From JAVBTT01 sp031556035 (lineage in GTDB: Bacteria > Bacillota > Clostridia > Oscillospirales > UBA929), in assembly GCA_031556035.1 (NCBI GenBank), contig JAVBTT010000004.1, forward strand, positions 48,872-112,871: 64,000 nt of DNA. The letters run 5' to 3'. Position 1 is the stretch's first letter. Every line of letters begins with the position of its first letter. The translations under genes and the position numbers were made by a program. Below the pieces are notes generated by a model that was not told the DNA's origin, did not search any database, and saw only the letters and a list, made by a program, of their open reading frames with translations. Below are positions 50,963 through 58,981 of this stretch, in pieces.

Positions 50963-52147
50963 ATGGAATTCAAATGGGCAAGGCGCATCGCGGGCCTTCA
51001 GCCGTCCGCGATACGCGAGATTCTCAAGGTGACGGCCGACCCGTCCGTTATATCCTTCGCGGCGGGCAACCCCTCGCCGGAGGCGTTCCCGGTTCGAGAG
51101 CTCGCGGCCGTGTCGGAGGGGCTTTATTCCAGGAGCTCGGCCTCGGTTCTGCAATACGGGGTGACCGAGGGCTACACGCCGCTGATAAAGCTGGTGTCGG
51201 AGCGCCTTAGGAGAGGCCTTGGCGCGATGGCGGAAAACGACCAGGTTATTATTGTCAGCGGGGGTCAGCAGGGCATAGACCTGTCCGCCAAATGCCTTCT
51301 CAACGAGGGGGACGCGGTGCTCTGCGAGAATCCGAGCTTCATCGGAGCTCTCAATTCGCTGCTGTCCTACGGTACAGAGCTCCACGGGGTTCCCTGCGAC
51401 CGGAAGGGCATGATTCCCGAGGCGCTCGAGGGTGCGCTGGTGGCCCATCCGAACGCGAAGCTCATCTATACGATACCCACGTTTCAGAACCCCTCCGGCT
51501 GCGTGCTGACGGCGGAACGCCGAGCCCGTATGCTTGAGCTGGCCCGAAAATACGACGTGCTTATAATAGAGGACGATCCTTACCGCGAGCTGTGCTATGG
51601 AACCGAGCCGCCCGCCCCGATAAAGTCCCTGGACACGGAGGGGCGAGTTATCTATGTGGGCTCGTTCTCCAAGACAATTGCCCCCGGTATCCGCGTCGCC
51701 TATGTGTGTGCGCACCGCGACATCATCGCCAAGCTGACTGTGGCCAAGCAGACGCAGGATGTGCACACAAACCTGTTCTTCCAGGCGGCCTGCGCGGATT
51801 TTCTGACCAACTACGACTATAACGAGCACCTGCGCTTCTGCCGAGGACTCTACGCCGCCAAGCTGGACAGGATGTGCGGCGGGCTTGCCGGGGCCTTTGG
51901 GGACAGTGTAAAGTGGATCCGGCCGGACGGCGGCATATTTATATGGTGCGAGCTGCCGGAGGGTATGGACGGCTTGGAGTTTTGCCGGAGGGCGGGCGAA
52001 AAAAAGGTCGCTGCCGTTCCGGGAAGCGCGTTCATGGTCGGCGGCGCTGCGGTAAACGCGATCCGCCTGAACTTCTCTCTGCCGAGTATGGCCCAGATAG
52101 ACGAGGGCTGCGCGAGGCTGGGCGAGACACTTCGGGAGATGAATTGA
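50963..52147 (+). CDS. PLP-dependent aminotransferase, class I/II (MocR/2-aminoadipate type)
   Basis: 394 residues from ATG 50963 with GGAGGAG upstream. Fold-type I motifs: SFAAGNPSPEAFPV at the N-terminus, YGVTEGYTPLIKLVSERL, IIEDDPYRELCY (Asp to the PLP nitrogen) and the Schiff-base Lys in YVGSFSKTIAPGIRVAYV. It lacks the GntR HTH of MocR regulators. Relatives act on aromatic, branched-chain or aminoadipate substrates; the substrate here is open. A repeat copy begins at the base after the stop. Confidence 0.92.
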   Translation: MEFKWARRIAGLQPSAIREILKVTADPSVISFAAGNPSPEAFPVRELAAVSEGLYSRSSASVLQYGVTEGYTPLIKLVSERLRRGLGAMAENDQVIIVSGGQQGIDLSAKCLLNEGDAVLCENPSFIGALNSLLSYGTELHGVPCDRKGMIPEALEGALVAHPNAKLIYTIPTFQNPSGCVLTAERRARMLELARKYDVLIIEDDPYRELCYGTEPPAPIKSLDTEGRVIYVGSFSKTIAPGIRVAYVCAHRDIIAKLTVAKQTQDVHTNLFFQAACADFLTNYDYNEHLRFCRGLYAAKLDRMCGGLAGAFGDSVKWIRPDGGIFIWCELPEGMDGLEFCRRAGEKKVAAVPGSAFMVGGAAVNAIRLNFSLPSMAQIDEGCARLGETLREMN

Positions 52148-52266
52148 CGAAGAGCGGAGCCGGGCGGGTTTCTAAATAAACCGAGCATGGTTGCGCAAGC
52201 AAGCACGCGCAGGTTTATTTTGGAACAAAGCGCAGGGCCGCCACAGCCCGCAGGAGCGGGCGAAGG
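52148..52266 (+). repeat. 119-bp structured repeat, copy 1
   Basis: Starts at the base after the aminotransferase stop. It is identical to 52305-52423 except for one base (GGCGGGTTTC versus GGCGTGTTTC). It folds as TTTCTAAATAAACC with GGTTTATTTTGGAA, with an inner TGCGC/GCGCA stem. The 319-bp gap before trpS is made almost entirely of the two copies. Confidence 0.9.
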
Positions 52267-52304
52267 CGGACCGGAGCGATAGCCCGTGCGCAGCTTGACA
52301 TCAT

Positions 52305-52423
52305 CGAAGAGCGGAGCCGGGCGTGTTTCTAAATAAACCGAGCATGGTTGCGCAAGCAAGCACGCGCAGGTTTATTTTGGAACAAAGCGCAGGGCCGCCA
52401 CAGCCCGCAGGAGCGGGCGAAGG
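52305..52423 (+). repeat. 119-bp structured repeat, copy 2
   Basis: Second, tandem copy with a period of 157 bp, ending 43 bp before the trpS start. The 38-bp spacer between copies is unrelated sequence rich in CG steps. Confidence 0.9.
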
Positions 52424-52466
52424 TGCGATATCATACATGCCTTTACACGAAAGGGAATGGGGCAAT

Positions 52467-53471
52467 ATGGACAAGAAAAAACGGGTATTTTCCGGCATAC
52501 AGCCGACAAACGTGCCCACTATAGGCAACTACCTGGGCGCGATGAGAAACTGGGTGACGATGCAGGATGAGAGCGAGTGTCTGTACTGCGTCGTGGATCT
52601 GCACGGCATAACAATACGGCACGACCCGGAGGAATTTCGCCGGAAGACCAGGACGCTCTACGCAATACTGCTCTCCTGCGGGCTTACGCCGGAAAAGAGC
52701 GTAGTATACCTTCAGAGCCATGTGAGCGGGCATTCGGAACTCGCCTGGCTCCTGGGATGCTACACGATGTTCGGTGAGCTTTCCCGTATGACGCAGTTCA
52801 AGGACAAGTCGGCCAAGCACCCGGACAATATCAACTCGGGGCTGTTTACCTACCCGGTGCTGATGGCGGCGGATATCCTGCTGTTCGACACGAACGAGGT
52901 TCCGGTCGGGCAGGATCAGAAGCAGCACGTCGAGCTCGCGCGCAACATAGCCGAGCGCTTCAACCACATCTACGGCGATGTGCTGGTGGTGCCCGAGCCG
53001 GTGATCCCGGCGGTCGGAGCGAAAATAAACAGCCTGATCGAGCCATCCCGCAAGATGGACAAATCCGACCCCAACCCCGGCGCCTTTATCTCCCTCACCG
53101 ACGACCGGGACACGGTGCTGAAAAAGTTCAAAAAGGCCGTTACCGACTCCGACCCAAGTATCCGTTTTGACCCCGAGAACAAACCGGGCGTCAGCAACCT
53201 CATGACGATATACTCGCTGGCCACCGGAAAGAGCCTCGCTCAGACCGAGGCCGAATTCGAGGGCAGGGGCTACGGGGTGTTCAAACCGGCCGTAGGCGAG
53301 GCGGTGGACGCGATGCTCGCGCCTATTCGCGACAAAACGAACATGTACCTGGGCGACATAGCCCAGCTTGAGAGCATGATGCGCCTGGGCGCGGAGAGGG
53401 CCTCGGCCATGTCCGAACCGGTTTTGAGGCGAATAAGGGGCGCTATCGGCTTTGTACAGGCGGGGGATTAG
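52467..53471 (+). CDS. trpS: Tryptophanyl-tRNA synthetase
   Basis: 334 residues from ATG 52467; the open frame extends further upstream but only through the repeat. Class I motifs: PTNVPTIGNYLGAMRNW (HIGH equivalent TIGN) and PSRKMDKSDPNPGAF (KMSKS equivalent KMDKS). GFTYP-type GLFTYPVLMAADILLFDTNE and PVGQDQKQHVELARNIAERF are typical of bacterial TrpS. No T-box was recognised in the leader. It lies 3 bp before the TagO-like gene and is probably co-transcribed with the wall-polymer genes. Confidence 0.96.
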   Translation: MDKKKRVFSGIQPTNVPTIGNYLGAMRNWVTMQDESECLYCVVDLHGITIRHDPEEFRRKTRTLYAILLSCGLTPEKSVVYLQSHVSGHSELAWLLGCYTMFGELSRMTQFKDKSAKHPDNINSGLFTYPVLMAADILLFDTNEVPVGQDQKQHVELARNIAERFNHIYGDVLVVPEPVIPAVGAKINSLIEPSRKMDKSDPNPGAFISLTDDRDTVLKKFKKAVTDSDPSIRFDPENKPGVSNLMTIYSLATGKSLAQTEAEFEGRGYGVFKPAVGEAVDAMLAPIRDKTNMYLGDIAQLESMMRLGAERASAMSEPVLRRIRGAIGFVQAGD

Positions 53472-53474
53472 CCC

Positions 53475-54641
53475 ATGTCCGAAGAGCTGATGTTTCTCAT
53501 CGAGGTGCTCAAGTCCTTCGGGCTCGCGGCGGTGATAGCCTTCGCCTCTACACCGCTTGTCAAGCAGTTCGCCCGCACGGTGGGCGCGATTGACGTCCCG
53601 CAGGACGACAGACGGATGCACAAGGTGCCGATCGCCAGGCTGGGAGGCCTCGCGATATTTTTCGGCTTTCTGGTTCCGGTGCTGCTGTTCTGCGAATTAA
53701 ACGTCGAGCTTCGGGGGATGTTGTTCGGGGCGGTCGTAATAATCGTCCTGGGCTGCGTGGACGACGTGTTGCGACTGCCCGCCTGGATAAAGCTGATTTT
53801 CCAGGTGGCCGCCGCCCTTATCCCTGTGATGATGAGCGAGAGCTTCAGGATAATCAAGCTCTTTAACCCGCTGCCGTTCATCGGAGGGGAGTACATCGAG
53901 CTGGGCTTTCTGTCCATCCCGGTTTCCGTGATCTGGATTGTGGCGATAACAAACGCGGTTAACTTCATCGACGGGTTGGACGGGCTTGCGCTGGGAGTGT
54001 CGACAATCAGCTCGGTATGCCTGCTGTTGCTGACTATGATGACGCGCGAGGCCAACCTCTCACTGATAATGGCGGCGCTGGTGGGGGGCTGCATCGGCTT
54101 CATGCCGTATAATATTAATCCCGCCAAGCTTTTTATGGGGGACACCGGGGCCACATTCCTGGGCTTTGTAATGGCCTCGGTATCGATACAGGGGCTTTTT
54201 AAATCCTACGCGCTGATCTCATTTGCGGTGCCATTCTTAATCCTCGGGCTTCCTATTTTTGACATCGTTGTCTCGGTGTTCCGCCGTCTCGCCAAGGGGC
54301 AGAGCCCGGGGAGCGCCGACCGCAGCCATATACACCACAGGCTCATTGACATGGGCTTTTCCCAGAAGCAGGCCGTGGCAATCCTTTACGCGATATCGGC
54401 CATACTGGGGCTGTCGGCGGTGATACTCACCACCTCGGGCGAGCTGAAGGCGATTGTCTTCCTGCTCGCGGTGGTGGTGGCGGTACTGATCGGATCAAAG
54501 GTTTTTTCGTCGGTCAGGGGCAAGCCTCAACAGGGCGAGGCTCCGTCGGAGGATGAGAGACGTGACGGCGGGGAGCGGGACGCCCCGGACAGCGAGAAGC
54601 CGGGCGGCGATACGGAGAACGACAAGGACGGGGAAACATGA
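53475..54641 (+). CDS. Undecaprenyl-phosphate GlcNAc-1-phosphate transferase (TagO/WecA-like)
   Basis: 388 residues, about eleven membrane helices. Family motifs: QDDRRMHKVPIARLGGLAIF, CVDDVLRLPAWIK (catalytic DD), NAVNFIDGLDGLALGV, MGDTGATFLGF and SADRSHIHHRLIDMGF. The HIHH loop and DGLDG favour WecA/TagO rather than MraY. It starts wall teichoic acid or a similar polymer. The C-terminal ~45 residues are a charged tail (PQQGEAPSEDERRDGGERDA). It overlaps wecB by 4 bp. Confidence 0.93.
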   Translation: MSEELMFLIEVLKSFGLAAVIAFASTPLVKQFARTVGAIDVPQDDRRMHKVPIARLGGLAIFFGFLVPVLLFCELNVELRGMLFGAVVIIVLGCVDDVLRLPAWIKLIFQVAAALIPVMMSESFRIIKLFNPLPFIGGEYIELGFLSIPVSVIWIVAITNAVNFIDGLDGLALGVSTISSVCLLLLTMMTREANLSLIMAALVGGCIGFMPYNINPAKLFMGDTGATFLGFVMASVSIQGLFKSYALISFAVPFLILGLPIFDIVVSVFRRLAKGQSPGSADRSHIHHRLIDMGFSQKQAVAILYAISAILGLSAVILTTSGELKAIVFLLAVVVAVLIGSKVFSSVRGKPQQGEAPSEDERRDGGERDAPDSEKPGGDTENDKDGET

Positions 54642-55780
54642 ACAGTACTCTTCACGTAATGAGCGTGTTCGGGACGAGGCCGGAGGCCGTCAAGATGGCG
54701 CCGCTCGTCAAAGCCCTGGACGCCTGCCCGGGTATCCGGAGCACATGCTGCGTCACCGGGCAGCACCGGGAAATGCTGGACGGGGTGCTTGGCGCGTTCG
54801 GGATTACTCCGGACGTGGACCTGGACATCATGACCGGAAGCCAGACGGTGGGCGACGTCACAGTGCGCACCCTGACCGGCATGGAGGGCGTTTTCGCGGA
54901 GCGCAGGCCCGATCTGGCACTTGTGCACGGGGACACCACGACCGCCTTCGCGAGCGCGCTGGCGGCTTTTTACTCGAAAATCCCGGTGGGGCACGTAGAG
55001 GCGGGGCTCAGGACGGGGGATCGCTATTCGCCATACCCTGAGGAGATGAACCGCAGGCTGATAACAAGGCTGTCCACTCTGCATTTCTGCCCCACGGAGC
55101 AAAACAGGCGGGCGCTTGAGTCCGAAGGCGTCGGGGAGGGTATCGTTGTAACCGGCAACACGGTTATTGACGCGATGAAGGAGACGGTGCGCGGAAACTA
55201 CGCTTTTGACGAGCCGGTTTTGAATTCCCTGGATTTTTCGAAAAACAGGGTTTTGCTTGTCACGGCGCACAGGCGCGAGAACTACGGCGAGGCGTTTGAG
55301 AGCATATTCGGGGCGCTCAGCGATATAACGGGGCGTTTTGACGACGTCAGGATAGTATACCCAGTGCACCCGGCGCCCGCGGTGCGGGAAGCCGCGTCCA
55401 GGCTGCTCGGGGGAAACCCCCGGATATCCTTGATTGAGCCGCTGGGCCTGCTGGACATGCACAACCTTATGGCGCGCTGCTTCTTTGTACTGACCGACTC
55501 CGGCGGCCTTCAGGAGGAGGCTCCCGCGCTGGGCAGACCCGTGCTTGTGCTGCGGCGCGAGACGGAGCGCCCCGAGGCGGTTGAGGCGGGAACGGTCAAG
55601 CTCGCGGGTGTGGATCGCGCTCATATCGCCGCCCTTGCGTCTGAGCTGCTGACGGACGGCGCGGCGTACGAGAGTATGTCAAGGGCCGTTTCGCCGTATG
55701 GAGACGGCAACGCCTGCCCGCGCATCGTGAAGGCGATTCTTGATTTTTTTGAGAAATCATCAGGGGAGCCCGCCAAGTGA
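54638..55780 (+). CDS. wecB: UDP-N-acetylglucosamine 2-epimerase (non-hydrolysing)
   Basis: 380 residues. Signatures: VFGTRPEAVKMAPLVKALDA, VTGQHREMLDGVL, LVHGDTTTAFASALAAFYSK, GHVEAGLRTGDRYSPYPEEM, and TDSGGLQEEAPALGRPVLVL. It makes UDP-ManNAc, which with the TagO-like transferase supplies the ManNAc-GlcNAc linkage unit of wall teichoic acids or capsule. Translationally coupled on both sides (ATGA upstream, GTGA downstream). Confidence 0.96.
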   Translation: MNSTLHVMSVFGTRPEAVKMAPLVKALDACPGIRSTCCVTGQHREMLDGVLGAFGITPDVDLDIMTGSQTVGDVTVRTLTGMEGVFAERRPDLALVHGDTTTAFASALAAFYSKIPVGHVEAGLRTGDRYSPYPEEMNRRLITRLSTLHFCPTEQNRRALESEGVGEGIVVTGNTVIDAMKETVRGNYAFDEPVLNSLDFSKNRVLLVTAHRRENYGEAFESIFGALSDITGRFDDVRIVYPVHPAPAVREAASRLLGGNPRISLIEPLGLLDMHNLMARCFFVLTDSGGLQEEAPALGRPVLVLRRETERPEAVEAGTVKLAGVDRAHIAALASELLTDGAAYESMSRAVSPYGDGNACPRIVKAILDFFEKSSGEPAK

Positions 55781-56520
55781 AGCGGGGAAAGCCAGCTCTC
55801 ATCCCGGCCGCCCTGGCCGGGCTTGTGGTGCTGGCCCTTTTGCTCGGGTTTTGGGTTTCAAACCTGCGCCGTCCACAGCCGGAGGGCCTCGTTCTGCCTC
55901 CGTCGCCCTCGATTTACAGCCCTGTTTCGGGAGGGGTGTTCTTTCCGTCCGCCTCGGAGATTCCGGCGGAAATCCTGGGGGTAAGCCCGGATACGGTGCA
56001 GCAGGTGCTTAAAACAATAACGCGCCCGGCGAACTACTCGGCCAAATACAGCACGACCTGGCATTTCGATTCCGAGCAGCGCTCGTCGTACAGCAACGTG
56101 TACGCCCTCGGCGGAGAGGTTAAAATCGAGACGTTCGACACCTACGGGCAGCCGGATATGCACTATCTGACAGACGGCGAGACTATAAGCTTCTGGGAGG
56201 ACGGGAGCCCCGTTCTCACTGCGGTGAGCATGGGAGAGCGCAATACGGACGACCCGGCGCGGATCCCGACCTATGAGTCGATCTTCGCTCTGGATAAGGC
56301 CGACATTCTGTCGGCCTCCTATGAGAAATACGGCGGGCGGCCGTTTGTGGCCGTCACCACGCGAGGCCCCGTCTACGACACGAAATGGTGGATATCCCTT
56401 GAAACCGCCCTGATGCACAGGGCGGAGCTCACCGAGCGGGACGGCAGCCCTGCTGTGACTGTCGAAATGGCGGAATATTTGCCCGGGCCGCCGGAGAGGG
56501 AGCTTTTTAAGTCGCCTTAA
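55777..56520 (+). CDS. Membrane-anchored extracytoplasmic protein of unknown function
   Basis: 247 residues from GTG 55777, overlapping the wecB stop by 4 bp. One N-terminal anchor (ALIPAALAGLVVLALLLGFW) and an external domain with mostly beta character (ANYSAKYSTTWHFDSEQRSS, TYGQPDMHYLTDGETISFWE, WWISLETALMHRAELTERDG). The alternation and the W-I-x-x-E-T-x-L-x-x-R pattern remind me of LolA/LppX-like lipoprotein-carrier folds, but that is weak. Its operon position suggests a role in wall-polymer export or attachment. Confidence 0.72.
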   Translation: MKRGKPALIPAALAGLVVLALLLGFWVSNLRRPQPEGLVLPPSPSIYSPVSGGVFFPSASEIPAEILGVSPDTVQQVLKTITRPANYSAKYSTTWHFDSEQRSSYSNVYALGGEVKIETFDTYGQPDMHYLTDGETISFWEDGSPVLTAVSMGERNTDDPARIPTYESIFALDKADILSASYEKYGGRPFVAVTTRGPVYDTKWWISLETALMHRAELTERDGSPAVTVEMAEYLPGPPERELFKSP

Positions 56521-56539
56521 GAGTGAAGCCCCGGTCTGC

Positions 56540-56816
56540 TTGTAGGGGCGGCCGTCCTTGGCCGCCCGCCGCATCCTGTACGCCGTATGGTACGAGGGCG
56601 GTACTTCTCGTTTCGCGGAAAAGTACCCAAAACGCGCCTCAAGGCAAAACCTGACGGTTTTTCCTTAAGTATCTTTTTCCCTAATACGAAGGGATGGTTT
56701 ACCGGCAAATACTCCCAGATGCACTCGAAACGCGGGGTAATCTGCTACCGGCAGTCCGGGGTAGAGGACACAATGAACCCCGGCGCTCGGACTCCGCCGT
56801 CAGACGGCTTACCTGG
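56540..56816 (-). repeat. Copy B of the structured dispersed repeat (inverted)
   Basis: The inverted counterpart of 50218-50492. Its hairpins are preserved with changed bases: GGTACTTTTC/GAGAAGTACC here replaces GTTACTTTGCC/GGCAAAGTAAC in copy A, and GGGCGGCC/GGCCGCCC closes the end. It fills the 333-bp gap between the wecB operon and the endonuclease IV-like gene. Both copies begin about 20-26 bp past a plus-strand stop codon but point in opposite directions. Confidence 0.8.
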
Positions 56817-56853
56817 GCAAAAAGTGCAGCAATTCATATGAAGGAGAAGCATC

Positions 56854-57693
56854 ATGGGCATACGCTTCGGCCCGGCGGGGCACAGCGAAAGCTACAAGGG
56901 CAAAACGGAGGACGCCGCTCCGTGGCTGGCGGAGTGCGGGCTGAACGCGTTCGAGGTTCAATGCGGCCACGGCGTAAGGGTCGGCGCGGAGACCGCCGAC
57001 AGAATCGGCGCTTCAATGGCCTCCAACGGCATAGCGCTGTCGGTGCACTCGCCCTACTATATAAGCCTCTCCAACCCCGAACGGCTGGAGAGCTCGTTGG
57101 AGCACATTCGCAAGAGCTGCCTGCTCGCGAAGCGCCTCGGCGCGGCCCGGGTGGTGGTGCACACCGGGGGGAAGTCCGGGGCGGCGCGTGACGCGTCGCT
57201 GGAGGCGACGGCGTTCGCGCTGCGCCGTGCGCGGGAGGTCTCCGCCGCCGAGGGCTGGGACGATGTGACTCTCTGCCTTGAGACTATGGGCAAGTCGGAA
57301 AGCCTGGGCGATCTGAACGACGTGCTGCGCCTTTGCGCGCTTGACGAAAGCTTTCTGCCCTGCATAGACTTCGGCCACCTCTACGCCCGCTCGCGCGGGG
57401 AAGTCGCCGGCGCGGAAAAAACCGCAGCTGTTCTGGACGCCCTGGAGAACGCGCTCGGCCCGAACCGCGCGCGCCTCACCCATATACATTTTTCAAAAAT
57501 CGAATTCACCAGTGCCGGCGAGCGGCGGCACCGCACCTTCGGGGACAGCGGCGGCTTCGGCCCGGACTGGGAGCCGCTGGCCTCGCTGCTGGCGGAAAGG
57601 GACTACGCGCCGACCGTAATATGCGAGTCCGCCGGCACCCAGGCCGAGGACGCGGCGTGGATGAAGGGCGTATATGAGAAGTGTAAGGGATAA
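56854..57693 (+). CDS. Endonuclease IV-like (AP endonuclease family 2) TIM-barrel protein
   Basis: 279 residues; AAGGAGAAG precedes the ATG. Metal ligands appear in the expected order: SVHSPYY, VVVHTGG, CLETMGK, CIDFGHLYAR, THIHFSK, the His of RRHRTFGD and VICESAG. This full set is that of Nfo, so the protein may cleave abasic sites. The first residues (GIRFGPAGHSESYKGKTED) differ from classical Nfo, and related xylose-isomerase-like proteins exist, so the assignment to DNA repair is likely rather than certain. Confidence 0.85.
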   Translation: MGIRFGPAGHSESYKGKTEDAAPWLAECGLNAFEVQCGHGVRVGAETADRIGASMASNGIALSVHSPYYISLSNPERLESSLEHIRKSCLLAKRLGAARVVVHTGGKSGAARDASLEATAFALRRAREVSAAEGWDDVTLCLETMGKSESLGDLNDVLRLCALDESFLPCIDFGHLYARSRGEVAGAEKTAAVLDALENALGPNRARLTHIHFSKIEFTSAGERRHRTFGDSGGFGPDWEPLASLLAERDYAPTVICESAGTQAEDAAWMKGVYEKCKG

Positions 57694-57726
57694 AATAATC
57701 CACATAAATATGAAGGGGAGACATAT

Positions 57727-58803
57727 ATGAGCCGTTTGCAGGCCCTGCAGGCCGTTTTGGAATCCGAAAAGCTGGACGCGATCATGCTTACGTCGCCGGT
57801 GGCCCGATTTTACGCCACTGACCTCGAGACCTCCGACGGTCTGGCGCTCATAACAAGGGACGCCGGGTATTTTTTCACGGATTTTCGCTACATTGAGGCG
57901 GCCCGAGGCAAGCTCGGGGACTTTTCAGTCGAGATGACAACTCTTGAACGCCCCTACGCCGAGCTTCTGAGTTCGGCGCTGTCCGGCAAAAAGGTAAAAA
58001 AGCTTGGCTTTGAGGCGGACACGATGACGGTGTCGGCCCATAAGCGCTGGAGCGGCAAGCTCAAATACGAGCTGACACCGTGCGACGAAGCCCTGCGAAA
58101 GCTGCGCGCGGTAAAACTCCAGTGGGAGGTTGACCGTATAATCGCGGCACAGCGCATTGCCGAGCGGGCGCTGGAGGAAATCCTGGAGGGGGTGCTCCGC
58201 CCCGGACTGACCGAGCGCGAGCTCGCCGCCGAGCTCACCTACAGGATGCTCAGGCACGGGTCGGAGAAGAACAGCTTTGACCCGATCGTCGTCTCCGGCC
58301 CGAACAGCTCAATGCCCCACGGAGTGCCGGGGGACAGGGCAATACAGAGCGGCGATTTTGTGACGATGGACTTTGGCGCGACAAAGGACGGCTATGTCTC
58401 GGACATGACGCGCACAGTCGCCATAGGAAGCGCCACAGACGAGATGAGGAACGTCTACGGCATCGTGCTTGAGGCTCAGCTCGCCGGGATCGCGGCGGCC
58501 AGAGCGGGCGCCGTCGGCCGGGACATTGACGGCGCGGCCCGGAAGGTGATAGCCGACTCGGGCTACGGGGACAACTTCGGGCACGGATTTGGGCATGGCC
58601 TCGGCATAGAGGTGCACGAGCAGCCGGGAGCCGGCATGTCGGCGGACGTCACGCTTCCGGAGGGCGCGGTCATTTCGGCTGAGCCGGGTATATACCTGCC
58701 GGGGAAGTTTGGGGTGCGCATTGAGGATATGATCCGGCTGACGGCGGAGGGTTGCGAGAATCTGACGAAAGCCCCGAAGGAGTTGCTGATAATATCAGGC
58801 TGA
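57727..58803 (+). CDS. M24B metallopeptidase (Xaa-Pro aminopeptidase/dipeptidase)
   Basis: 358 residues; GGGGAG precedes the ATG. N-terminal creatinase-like domain (1-125), then the pita-bread catalytic domain with the five metal ligands: Asp in VTMDFGATKDGY and VSDMTRT, His in FGHGLGIEVHEQPG, Glu in ISAEPGIYLPG and Glu in RIEDMIRL. It removes N-terminal residues next to proline or splits X-Pro dipeptides. In Firmicutes it often precedes efp; here it precedes ackA. Confidence 0.95.
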   Translation: MSRLQALQAVLESEKLDAIMLTSPVARFYATDLETSDGLALITRDAGYFFTDFRYIEAARGKLGDFSVEMTTLERPYAELLSSALSGKKVKKLGFEADTMTVSAHKRWSGKLKYELTPCDEALRKLRAVKLQWEVDRIIAAQRIAERALEEILEGVLRPGLTERELAAELTYRMLRHGSEKNSFDPIVVSGPNSSMPHGVPGDRAIQSGDFVTMDFGATKDGYVSDMTRTVAIGSATDEMRNVYGIVLEAQLAGIAAARAGAVGRDIDGAARKVIADSGYGDNFGHGFGHGLGIEVHEQPGAGMSADVTLPEGAVISAEPGIYLPGKFGVRIEDMIRLTAEGCENLTKAPKELLIISG

Positions 58804-58866
58804 AAAAGATATAACCGCTGGGCTTTGCTTATTTGCGACAATTTCTGTGCGTATGCCGTTAAATCC

Positions 58867-58896
58867 TTGACAAACTCCGATAATATCTGCTATATT
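58867..58896 (+). promoter_or_regulatory. ackA promoter
   Basis: TTGACA (58867-58872), 18 bp, TATATT (58891-58896), about 85 bp before the GTG start. Confidence 0.75.
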
Positions 58897-58918
58897 GTTA
58901 TCCTTGGTATGCTATAAG

Positions 58919-58965
58919 CTGTCTGTTTCCCCGCCTCCGGCGGGGAAACAGACAGTGTGGTTTTT
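58919..58965 (+). terminator. Attenuator-like hairpin in the ackA leader
   Basis: A perfect 17-bp stem (CTGTCTGTTTCCCCGCC with its complement) around TCC, then TGTGG and TTTTT. It lies downstream of the promoter and 16 bp before the ackA GTG, with the ribosome binding site immediately after the T-run. Placed there, it should stop a share of ackA transcripts unless an antiterminating event intervenes. Confidence 0.6.
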
Positions 58966-58981
58966 AAGAGGAGGAGCGCTT

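Noticed and set aside
52148..52466. T-box riboswitch before trpS
   Set aside because: No T-box sequence (TGGNACCGCG-type) or specifier stem was found; the region is the tandem 119-bp repeat.
56587..56841. 84-codon plus-strand frame in repeat copy B
   Set aside because: The matching part of copy A does not keep this frame, and the sequence is explained by the structured repeat.
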